Below, piece by piece: positions 57,043 to 64,000 of a DNA stretch of 64,000 bases. Position 1 is the first letter of the stretch. The number at the start of each line of letters is the position of its first letter. The position numbers and the translations under genes are program-made. The notes beneath the pieces were generated by a model. The model searched no databases. It saw only the letters and a program-made list of their open reading frames with translations, and was not told where the DNA came from. The DNA lies in assembly GCF_000720485.1 (NCBI RefSeq), contig NZ_JOAX01000006.1, positions 62,001 to 126,000 of the forward strand, read 5' to 3'. The stretch is from Streptomyces ochraceiscleroticus (GTDB lineage: Bacteria > Actinomycetota > Actinomycetes > Streptomycetales > Streptomycetaceae).

Positions 57043-57591
57043 TCACTTGCGCAGCAGCAGGACGGCGAAGGCGACGATCACGCCGAGGGCGACGGCAGCG
57101 ACGCCGTAGGCCCCGCGCTCGCGGCGCAGGCCGGGCAGCAGGCGGTCGGCGGCCCAGCGGCCGGGCCCGGTGAGGGTGAGCGCGGCGGCGGCCACGGTGA
57201 GCAGCAGCTCGTACTCGACGCCCTTGGGCGCGAAGAAGCCGCCGCCCCACTTCACGGCCAGCGCGTTCACCATCGTGCCGAGGACGGCCGCGCCGGCGAG
57301 CGGGGTGAGCAGGCCGACGGCGAGGCCGAGGCCGCCGAGGGTCTCGGTGAGCCCGGCGACCACGGCCATCGCCTTCCCGGAGGGATAGCCGCTCATGGTG
57401 AAGAACTGGCCGGTGCCGTCCAGGCCGGGGCCGCCGAACCAGCCGAAGAGCTTCTGCGAGCCGTGCGCCGCCATGGTGAGGCCGACGGCGAGCCGCAGGA
57501 GCAGCAGGCCCAGGTCGTGGGCGGCGGTCGACGCGGTGCGCGCCGGCGCCACATCGCGGGAGGGGGCGATCGTGCCGGTGGGGGTGGTCAT
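57043..57591 (-). CDS. DoxX-family membrane protein (CatD-like)
   Basis: 182 residues with four predicted TM helices: LGLLLLRLAVGLTMAAHGSQKLFGWFGG, AMAVVAGLTETLGGLGLAVGLLTP, AAVLGTMVNALAVKW and the C-terminal AVALGVIVAFAVLLL. The HGSQKLFGWFGG motif is typical. DoxX/CatD proteins are linked to thiol/quinone redox stress. It is cotranscribed with the VOC gene, which begins 18 nt after its stop. A palindromic operator lies 42-57 nt upstream of its ATG. Confidence 0.87.
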   Translation of the reverse strand: MTTPTGTIAPSRDVAPARTASTAAHDLGLLLLRLAVGLTMAAHGSQKLFGWFGGPGLDGTGQFFTMSGYPSGKAMAVVAGLTETLGGLGLAVGLLTPLAGAAVLGTMVNALAVKWGGGFFAPKGVEYELLLTVAAAALTLTGPGRWAADRLLPGLRRERGAYGVAAVALGVIVAFAVLLLRK

Positions 57592-57632
57592 GCGACTGCT
57601 CTCTCCTGTGTCGGGCGGGACGTATGAGGAGT

Positions 57633-57648
57633 ACTTGAAAGTTCAAGT
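57633..57648. promoter_or_regulatory. 16-bp palindromic operator of the DoxX-VOC operon
   Basis: ACTTGAAAGTTCAAGT has perfect arms (ACTTGAA/TTCAAGT) around AG. It lies between a minus-strand promoter and the DoxX ATG. A further half-site CTTGAAA occurs at 57673-57679. The TTGAA arms suit a MarR- or HxlR-type repressor. Confidence 0.6.
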
Positions 57649-57659
57649 CTCGACATCTC

Positions 57660-57688
57660 ACCCTACACAGTGCTTGAAACCTGTACAA
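57660..57688 (-). promoter_or_regulatory. Promoter of the DoxX-VOC operon
   Basis: On the minus strand TTGTAC (57683-57688) and TAGGGT (57660-57665) are separated by 17 nt. The palindrome at 57633-57648 starts just after the predicted transcription start. Confidence 0.5.
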
Positions 57689-57707
57689 CCACCCCCGGCG
57701 CCGCGTG

Positions 57708-58757
57708 TCAGCCGCGCGGCACCACCTCGCCCAGCACCTGCGGCAGCGGGTACCAGTCGGCGGTGAGCACGCTGGCGTGCGCCTTGGCCAGCAGCGCCAC
57801 CCGGTCTCTGGCCTGCCGCTCGGTCGGCTCGGTGGCATCGATGGCCGGGGCCACGTTGTGCGCGTCGGTCATGATCACGAGGTAGTGCCGGGTGTCGTAC
57901 CAGCCGGTGTCGATGCCGCCCGCGTACGCGGTGGCATCGCCGTCGAAGACCACGAACCAGGGGCGCAGCGCGGGGTCGGTGTAGCGGGAGCGGGGGTCGC
58001 CGGACTCGGCACCGTGCACGGCGGGGAAGGCGGTGGCGGCGGACAGCCGTCCGTCGCCCGCGAGGGTGCGCAGATGGGTGGCGTACTCGCGGTCGGTCCA
58101 CAGCCGGTCGGCCGGGTTGCCCTCCTCGACCGTGCCCGGGATCAGCTCGATCAGGAACTTGCCGGCCAGCGCCGACCGCTCCGGCCAGCCGTCGGCGCGT
58201 ACCGCCTCGTCCAGCGTCGCGTGGTCCCCGATCAGGTCGCCGGGCCCGAAGACCGCATCCCCCAGCCTGTCGCGCACCAGCGCGTCGAACTCGTCCGGGC
58301 CGCGGCCCCCTTTGTCGTTGAAGCCGTCCTTCAGCTCCATCTTCAGCAGTACGGGCCGGTGGCCCGGGTGCGCCTCGTGCCAGGCCCGCAGGTCGGCCAG
58401 GCACCCGCCGAGGTCCTGGTTGCGGGGCTTGGTGCGCAGCTCGGCGGGGGTGGCGGCGTTCTCGCAGTTGTTGTCGTTGCCGAGCGGATTGCCGTGCGAG
58501 ACCCGCCAGGACTTGCCCAGCCCGTTGGTCCACACGTCCAGCTCGAGCAGGCCGGCGCCGGAGTCCAACGCGTCGGCGAAGTAGGGGTACTTCGCCTTCT
58601 CGTACGCGTTGTGCACGCCCACCGCTGTGGTCGTGTCGTACGTCGTGCCCGCCGCGGCCGGAGTCCCGGCGCCCGCCGGCCAGGCCACCACCCCCACCAC
58701 CAACGCCGCTCCCGCCACACCCGCTGCCATGGCCCCCGTACGCCGCTGCCTGCCCAT
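57708..58757 (-). CDS. Secreted phosphatidylinositol-specific phospholipase C
   Basis: 349 residues. Signal peptide GAMAAGVAGAALVVGVVAWPAGA. The PI-PLC X-type barrel shows VGVHNAYEKAKYPYFADALD (catalytic His region), LLELDVWTNGLGKSWRVSHGNPLGNDNNCE (second His and Ca ligands), LLKMELKDGFND and FVVFDGDATAY, like Streptomyces Ca-dependent PI-PLC. It hydrolyses phosphatidylinositol outside the cell. ATG 58757 follows AGGGG. Monocistronic. Confidence 0.87.
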   Translation of the reverse strand: MGRQRRTGAMAAGVAGAALVVGVVAWPAGAGTPAAAGTTYDTTTAVGVHNAYEKAKYPYFADALDSGAGLLELDVWTNGLGKSWRVSHGNPLGNDNNCENAATPAELRTKPRNQDLGGCLADLRAWHEAHPGHRPVLLKMELKDGFNDKGGRGPDEFDALVRDRLGDAVFGPGDLIGDHATLDEAVRADGWPERSALAGKFLIELIPGTVEEGNPADRLWTDREYATHLRTLAGDGRLSAATAFPAVHGAESGDPRSRYTDPALRPWFVVFDGDATAYAGGIDTGWYDTRHYLVIMTDAHNVAPAIDATEPTERQARDRVALLAKAHASVLTADWYPLPQVLGEVVPRG

Positions 58758-58889
58758 GTGCCCCTGCTTTCTCGTTGGTCAGTCGATCAGCGGGCAGCGT
58801 ACGGGACTTGAGGGGCGGACAGGCCGTCCCGGTACCTCTACGATGTCGTCCTGTACACGACAGCGGCGGACTCTCCGGTGGAGGCTGAC

Positions 58890-59399
58890 ATGGCCGGCGG
58901 CAGACGAGCAGTGGCGGCATCCTCTCTCGCGGCGGGACTCCTCACGGGCACGGTCGCGCTGTACATGGCGCTCGTCGCCTTCGGCAACATCACCGACTTC
59001 GACACCAATCGCGCGTTCGTCCAGCACGTCCTGGCGATGGACACCACCTTCAAGGACCCCGACCTGATGTGGCGGGCCATCACCTCGCACCCGCTCCAGG
59101 ACGCCGCCTACATCGCGATCATCGCCTGGGAGACGGCCGCCGCTGCCGTACTCGTCGTGGCCACCGCGCTGTGGGCGCTGCGCCGGGACCGGGCCCGGCG
59201 GCTCGCCACCCTCGGCCTCCTGATGGTCCTGCTGCTCTTCGGCGCCGGCTTCCTCGCGATCGGCGGCGAGTGGTTCGCGATGTGGCAGTCCAAGGACTGG
59301 AACGGCCTGGACGCGGCCACCCGCAACGTCCTGCTCGCGGGGATCGCCCTCCTCGTCGTCCAGCTCTCCCCGGCGGCGGGACGGTCCGCCACCGACTGA
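58890..59399 (+). CDS. DUF2165 membrane protein
   Basis: 169 residues with four TM helices: LLTGTVALYMALVAFGNITDF, DAAYIAIIAWETAAAAVLVVATALW, RLATLGLLMVLLLFGAGFLAIG and NVLLAGIALLVVQLS. The loop FDTNRAFVQHVLAMDTTF and GGEWFAMWQSKDWNG between helices 3 and 4 are characteristic of DUF2165. Function unknown. ATG 58890 has GGTGGAGG upstream. Divergent from PI-PLC and convergent with the second monooxygenase gene. Confidence 0.86.
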   Translation: MAGGRRAVAASSLAAGLLTGTVALYMALVAFGNITDFDTNRAFVQHVLAMDTTFKDPDLMWRAITSHPLQDAAYIAIIAWETAAAAVLVVATALWALRRDRARRLATLGLLMVLLLFGAGFLAIGGEWFAMWQSKDWNGLDAATRNVLLAGIALLVVQLSPAAGRSATD

Positions 59400-59412
59400 C
59401 CGGCCGGCCGCG

Positions 59413-60609
59413 TCACCACTCGATCCGGTACGACGTCAGCCAGTTGGCGGCGCCGGCCTCGGTGCGGGCGACGCGGTGCGGGAGGACGGTGTCGCGGAAG
59501 ACGCGGCGTACGGGACCCAACGCCGTGCGGCGGGCCATGTTGGCGCTGGCCTCCACGACCTTTTCCACGCGCTCGCGGCGGAGTTCCTCGTATGCGCGAA
59601 AGGCACGGCGGTTGTCGGACTGGTCGCGCAGCGACTTGGCCAGCACGATGGCGTCCTCGATGGCCATCGAGGCACCCTGTGCGGCGTTCGGTGCCGCGGC
59701 GTGCGCGGCGTCCCCGATGATGACCATGGTGTCGGTGTACCAGCGTGGAGTGGCGGCGATGTCATAGGAGTTGGAGCCGACGATGGTCTCGCCGGTGGAC
59801 CGGATGATGTCGGCGGCCGGGGAGTTGTCCTCCTCGAAGAGCGCGCCGAGCCGGTGCCGCCACTGGTCGGCCGTGGAGGCGGCCAGATCGTCGCGGGAGA
59901 GCTCGGGCCCCGGCGCGTTGGCGAACCACCAGGTCTCGCCGTCGGGCGCGCGAGTGCACCCGAAGAACGCCTTCTTGCCGAAGATCATGCTGTACGTGCC
60001 GTGTTCGGGCGCGTTCTTCGCGTCCCGGGTGTAGCCGCAGACGGTGTTCTGGCCGGTGTACCGGGGGCGGGCCGCGGCCGGGTCGATGAGCTTGCGGGTG
60101 ACGGAGTGGATGCCGTCGGCGCCGATCAGCAGGTCGCCCTCGGCGCGGGTGCCGTCGGAGAAGGTGGCGACGATCCGGCCGTTCTCCACGGTCTCAGCGG
60201 CCACCAGCCGCTTCCCGTGCTGGACGGCGATGCCGCGGCGGGTCGCCTCGTCGTGCAGGACCCGGTAGAGCGTGGCCCGGCGCAACGTGCGGGGCCCGGC
60301 ACCGTCCGGCGCGCCGCCCTCGGCGTCCTGGTCCCCCGTCCCGGCCATCGGGCGCTCGCCCAGCCGCTTCCCGGTGCTGCTGAGGAACTCCACCCGACCG
60401 GCGGGGAAGGAGTTCTCGATGACGGGCCCGTCGGCGTCGATGACGCGCAGCGCCGACAGACCGTTCTCGAAGACGACGAGGAATGCCCCGACGTCGTCGG
60501 CGCCGCTCGCGTACGCCTCGTAGACCTCCGATTCGATGCCGGCTTTCTGCAGGGCCATCGCGGTCACCGCTCCCGCGATGCCACCGCCGATGATCAGGGC
60601 GTTGGTCAT
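59413..60609 (-). CDS. FAD-dependent monooxygenase
   Basis: 398 residues of the class A flavin monooxygenases. GGGIAGAVTAMALQKAG binds FAD, GRVELIGADGIHS-like LLIGADGIHSVTRKL is the DG motif, and VIIGDAAHAAAPNAAQGASMAIED is the second FAD motif. Probably hydroxylates an aromatic or polyketide-like compound with NAD(P)H. ATG 60609 follows TTGGAG. It is downstream of the CYP102-type fusion in the same direction, 234 nt apart, so a joint oxidative pathway is possible. Confidence 0.88.
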   Translation of the reverse strand: MTNALIIGGGIAGAVTAMALQKAGIESEVYEAYASGADDVGAFLVVFENGLSALRVIDADGPVIENSFPAGRVEFLSSTGKRLGERPMAGTGDQDAEGGAPDGAGPRTLRRATLYRVLHDEATRRGIAVQHGKRLVAAETVENGRIVATFSDGTRAEGDLLIGADGIHSVTRKLIDPAAARPRYTGQNTVCGYTRDAKNAPEHGTYSMIFGKKAFFGCTRAPDGETWWFANAPGPELSRDDLAASTADQWRHRLGALFEEDNSPAADIIRSTGETIVGSNSYDIAATPRWYTDTMVIIGDAAHAAAPNAAQGASMAIEDAIVLAKSLRDQSDNRRAFRAYEELRRERVEKVVEASANMARRTALGPVRRVFRDTVLPHRVARTEAGAANWLTSYRIEW

Positions 60610-60843
60610 GACGCTCCAAGGTCGGACGGCCGGTCTCAAGGGGCGCCTGGCTGCGCCCCGGCGGATGCGGCGCCCGCGGGGCCTGTGCCCGAGGCGCCGC
60701 ATCCGTCGCACGGGTCCACCTTGGCGTGCCGGGAGCCGGGGGGCCAGAGCGGGAACCGGCATGTCGTCCGCACGACCGTACTTGTCGTCGTACGGATGCC
60801 GGTCCCCGCCGTCGTCGGCCGCCCGCACGCCCCCGGAGGCCGG

Positions 60844-63800
60844 TCAACTCGCCGCGTACACATCCTCGATGTAGCGGCCCTCGGTGGTCAGCCCGGTGAG
60901 CCATGCCTCGGCCTCCTCGGCCGTGCCGCCGCCGTGGCGTACGTACAGCTCCCGGAAGGCCGCGCGGACGCCCGGTGCCATCCGGCTGCCGTCGCCGCAG
61001 ACGTACACCCGGGCGCCCGACTCCAGCAGCCGCCAGACCTCCTCACCGTCGGCCTCGATGCGGTGCTGGACGAACCGGCGGCCGTCCTCGGGCCGTTCGC
61101 TGAAGGCGGGGCGTACGCCGACGGCGCCGGCCGCCTCCGCCGCGCGCAGCTCGTCGGCGTGCAGGAAGTCCGCGTCGGGCGCGTCGCAGCCGAAGAAGAG
61201 CAGGGCGGGGGCGAGCGGTCCGGCGGCCGCCGTGCGGTCGGCGACGGCGCCGCGGAAGGGCGCCAGGCCGGTGCCGGCCGCCACCATGATCACCGGGGTG
61301 CCGTCGGCCGGATCGATCCGGAAGGCGTCCCGGCAGGGCTGGACGCGAGCGAGCACCGTGTCACCGGCCTTCAGGGCGTGCAGATGGCTCGAACCGGTGC
61401 CGCCGGGCAGTAGCGAGACCATCAGGTCGGCGTGCCGGCCGTCCTTCGCCGGCGAGGACGAGACGGAGTAGTGCCGGGTCCGCATGGGCGGCAGCAGCTC
61501 CAGGACGACCGGCCAGGGCAGCGCGCCGCGCAGTGCCGGGTGCGCCTCGATCAGTTCCAGCGTCGTCCGGGTGTCGTCCTCGCCGGGCGCTTCGAGGGCC
61601 GCGCGCTCGGGCGGGCAGGGGTTGTGCGCGGCCAGCAGCGCGCGCTGTTCCGCGGTCGGCCGGGCGTTCAGCTCCAGGTGGTGGGTGAGGAGCGCGTGGA
61701 CGCTCAGCGGGCGGTCGACGGGGAGCGCGTCGCGGCCCGCGCCCGGCTGGCGGATGCTGAGCACCGTCGCCGGGTCCACACCGAGCGCCTGCGCGGCGCG
61801 GGTGACCCGCTCGGGGCTGTTGGCGGGCAGCACGCTCAGGTGGTCGGCGGTGCGGTAGGTGACGCCCTCGGGGAGGGCGAGCCGCAGGAACCGCTTCTTG
61901 CGGGGGTAGTCCTCGGCGGTGAGGTCGTACGCCTCGGTCACGGTCATCGGGGTGAGGCCGTGGCGGGCGGCGAGCGCGTCCAGGGGGCCGCCGGTGATCT
62001 CGGTGACGGTGCACGCGCCCTCATCGGGCGCCGCGGTGGCGCCGATGCTCGCGGGGTCGCCGTACCGGGTCAGCAGCTCCGTACGGAGCGCGGCGGTGAA
62101 GTCCTTGACCGTGCCCGCCATGTCGCCGGAGGCGTCGGCCGCGGCGCGCGGCAGGAGCCGGTCGCCGCCGAGCTCCGCCAGCCGGTCGTCGAGGAGGGTG
62201 GGGACGCGCTGGTAGGTGGCGGCCCAGTTGCGGTCGCCGACACCGAGGACGGCGTAGGGAACGCCGTCGGCGGCGCCCTCGGGCGCGCCCTCCAGCCAGG
62301 CCGTGAAGGCGGCCGCATCGTCGGTCGGGCGGCCGTTGTAGGAGGCCGCCACGAGGATCACCGGGCGGTCCGTGGGCAGCGCGCCCGTGTAGGCGTCCAG
62401 CGGCGCGACCTCGGCGGCGCAGCCGAGCCCGGTCGCCTCGTCGGCCAGCCGCTCGGCGAAGTCCTTGCAGGTGCCGTAGTTGGTGCCGTGCAGGAGCAGC
62501 AGCCCGGTGCCCTGCCGTACCCGGGTGGGGAGCCCGTCGTCGGCGGCGGGCGCGTCGTCCGCGGTGCCGGTGCCGGGGAGCACGGTGAGCGCCGCTCGGT
62601 CGGCCACGCGGTCGGCGGCGGTGCGCTCGGCGAGCCGCACGGTGAAGCCGTCCGGCTTCAGCGTCAGCGTCTCCTTGACGGTCAGCGCGTAGTCGCCGTG
62701 GTCCTCGAAGCGGTAACGGTGCACCAGAAGGGCCAGCAGCATGGTCGCCTCGTGCAGCGCGAACTGCCGCCCGATGCAGGCGCGTTCACCGGTACCGAAG
62801 GGCTTGTACGCGTGCGGGGAACGGGCCGCCTCCGCCTCGGGTGCGAAGCGCGCCGGGTCGAACAGCTCGGGGTTGTCGCCCCAGACCGGGTCGCGGTGCA
62901 GCATCGGGGTGAGGACCGTGAAGATCTGCCCGGCCTCGACCGGGTACCGGCCGGCGAGCGTCGTGTCCTCCTTCGCCTGCCGGCTGAACGCGGCCGCGGT
63001 GGGCCACAGTCGCAGCGCCTCGTTCAGCACCTGCCGGGTGAAGGCCAGCTTCCCGATGTCCTCGAAGGACGGGTCGGGGTCGGCCGCGTCACCGAACAGC
63101 TCGTCGGCCTCGCGGCGCGCGATCCGCAGCGCGACCGGGTCCTTGAGCAGGTGGTAGAGGGCGAAGGAGAGCGCGCCGGAGGTGGTCTCGTGGCCGGCGA
63201 TCAGGAAGGTGATGACCTGGTTGCGGATGTTGGCCGGGTCCAGGGTCGTGCCGTCCTCCGGGTGCGGCGCGCCGAGCATCAGGCCGAGCAGGTCGTCGGC
63301 GGAAGTGTCGCCGGAGGCGGTACGCGCGCTGATGACGTCGTCCACCACCGAGGCGAGGTAGTCGGCGTCCGCGCGGAACGCCTCGTCGCGCTCGGTGTAG
63401 TCGACGCCCGGCTTACGGGCCAGCCGCGTCATGCTCCACTCCAGGCAGCGCACCATCGCGTCCACGAAGGGGTGCGGCGTCTCGCGCCCGAAGGACTCGA
63501 AGTCGAAGCCGAATCCGGCGAGTCCGATGGTGTCCAGGGTCATCCGGGTCATGTCGTCCGGCACGTCCACGGACGCGCCCTCGGCGACCCGGTGGTCCCA
63601 GCTCGCCATCAGCCGGCGGGCGACCGCGAGCATGGCCGGGTGGTAAGTGCGCATCGAGCCCAGCGCGAAGGCGGGCATGAGGATGTCGTGCGCCTTGGCC
63701 CAGTTCGGCTCGTCGTTGTAGGCGGTGAAGAGCCCGTCGGCGGCGAACTCCCGTACGTTCTCCAGGGCCGGCCCGACGGCCTTCTCGAAGCGGGTCTCGT

Positions 63801-64000
63801 CGGCGAGCTCGGTCACCAGCTCCAGGGAGGTGACGAAGGTGGCGTCCCGGCCGTGCAGCCGTCGCCGGAAGATCGGGCCGTGCTCGCGCGCCAGGCCCAT
63901 GGCCCGCTGGAGAGGGGTACGGGAGAGGCCGGCGGCCGTGATGTCCACCACGGGGATGCCGTCGTCGTCGAGGGTGACGGTGTCGGCGCTCTGAAGCTGC
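60844..64000 (-). CDS. CYP102-type self-sufficient P450-reductase fusion, 5' end outside window
   Basis: About 1,052 codons are visible and the frame is still open at base 64000 (QSADTVTLDDDGIPVVDI), so the N-terminus is cut by the window edge. P450 domain: AGHETTSGALSFALYHLL in the I-helix, EALRLWPTAAAFSR, and heme FGTGERACIGRQFALHEAT. Reductase: FMN-binding LLLLHGTNYGTCKDFAERLADEA, FAD-binding MRTRHYSVSSSPAKDGR, and NADPH-binding YVCGDGSRMAPGVRAAFRELY. One protein thus carries electrons from NADPH to heme, as in P450BM3, for fatty-acid-like hydroxylation. Its length fits a full CYP102 apart from roughly the first ten to twenty residues. Confidence 0.94.
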   Translation of the reverse strand, partial: QLQSADTVTLDDDGIPVVDITAAGLSRTPLQRAMGLAREHGPIFRRRLHGRDATFVTSLELVTELADETRFEKAVGPALENVREFAADGLFTAYNDEPNWAKAHDILMPAFALGSMRTYHPAMLAVARRLMASWDHRVAEGASVDVPDDMTRMTLDTIGLAGFGFDFESFGRETPHPFVDAMVRCLEWSMTRLARKPGVDYTERDEAFRADADYLASVVDDVISARTASGDTSADDLLGLMLGAPHPEDGTTLDPANIRNQVITFLIAGHETTSGALSFALYHLLKDPVALRIARREADELFGDAADPDPSFEDIGKLAFTRQVLNEALRLWPTAAAFSRQAKEDTTLAGRYPVEAGQIFTVLTPMLHRDPVWGDNPELFDPARFAPEAEAARSPHAYKPFGTGERACIGRQFALHEATMLLALLVHRYRFEDHGDYALTVKETLTLKPDGFTVRLAERTAADRVADRAALTVLPGTGTADDAPAADDGLPTRVRQGTGLLLLHGTNYGTCKDFAERLADEATGLGCAAEVAPLDAYTGALPTDRPVILVAASYNGRPTDDAAAFTAWLEGAPEGAADGVPYAVLGVGDRNWAATYQRVPTLLDDRLAELGGDRLLPRAAADASGDMAGTVKDFTAALRTELLTRYGDPASIGATAAPDEGACTVTEITGGPLDALAARHGLTPMTVTEAYDLTAEDYPRKKRFLRLALPEGVTYRTADHLSVLPANSPERVTRAAQALGVDPATVLSIRQPGAGRDALPVDRPLSVHALLTHHLELNARPTAEQRALLAAHNPCPPERAALEAPGEDDTRTTLELIEAHPALRGALPWPVVLELLPPMRTRHYSVSSSPAKDGRHADLMVSLLPGGTGSSHLHALKAGDTVLARVQPCRDAFRIDPADGTPVIMVAAGTGLAPFRGAVADRTAAAGPLAPALLFFGCDAPDADFLHADELRAAEAAGAVGVRPAFSERPEDGRRFVQHRIEADGEEVWRLLESGARVYVCGDGSRMAPGVRAAFRELYVRHGGGTAEEAEAWLTGLTTEGRYIEDVYAAS

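Overview
The window is chromosomal DNA from a very GC-rich actinobacterium, almost certainly a Streptomyces or close relative. The signs are strong third-position GC bias, many GTG starts, conservon genes, an ergothioneine cluster, two Family 2B encapsulin shells, a SapB-era style of small membrane genes, and dense collinear genes with 4-bp stop/start overlaps. No tRNA, rRNA, CRISPR array, insertion sequence or prophage was seen. Both edges cut genes: a Mtr4/HelY-like helicase on the left and a CYP102-type P450-reductase fusion on the right.

Layout. 1-11.8 kb: helicase 3' end, tesB thioesterase, a DUF6397-type protein, an incomplete conservon (sensor ATPase, two roadblock proteins, MglA-like GTPase, no DUF742 protein), a methyltransferase, an MpaB-family protein and small unknown genes. 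11.8-17.3 kb: SNF2 ATPase and SWIM zinc-finger pair, then a phosphotransferase. 17.3-22.1 kb: a sulfur-scavenging operon (sfnG, DszC-like monooxygenase, ssuE-like FMN reductase, sfnB) preceded by a short leader ORF and a classical terminator hairpin, read here as a cysteine/sulfur-responsive attenuator. 22.2-28.8 kb: GH2 beta-galactosidase, homocysteine S-methyltransferase, polar amino-acid ABC transporter. 28.8-34.6 kb: AXE1 esterase, xylulokinase and two tandem Family 2B encapsulin shell genes, a probable xylulose-kinase nanocompartment locus.

34.9-40.6 kb: secreted amidase, phosphodiester glycosidase, small membrane protein, a decayed dppD/dppF-like ABC ATPase pair, a TPM-domain protein, and a flavoprotein monooxygenase divergent from a GntR-TetR hybrid regulator. 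41.8-45.2 kb: a three-gene acyl-CoA dehydrogenase / quinone oxidoreductase operon on the minus strand with a TetR-like operator. 45.3-49.1 kb: methyltransferase, XRE-cupin regulator, HAD phosphatase, HxlR regulator and an AlaA-type aminotransferase sharing a two-palindrome divergent operator. 49.2-53.7 kb: egtABCD for ergothioneine. 53.8-64 kb: P450, proline-rich surface protein, DUF4239 membrane protein, a catDE-like VOC/DoxX operon with a palindromic operator, PI-PLC, DUF2165 protein, a second flavin monooxygenase, and the CYP102 fusion.

The strongest second-look items are the leader/terminator control of the sulfone operon, the xylulokinase-encapsulin locus, the conservon without CvnC, and several clean palindromic operators beside regulator genes. 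Sulfur handling is a recurring theme: sulfone desulfonation, FMN reductase, homocysteine methylation and ergothioneine synthesis all lie within about 36 kb.
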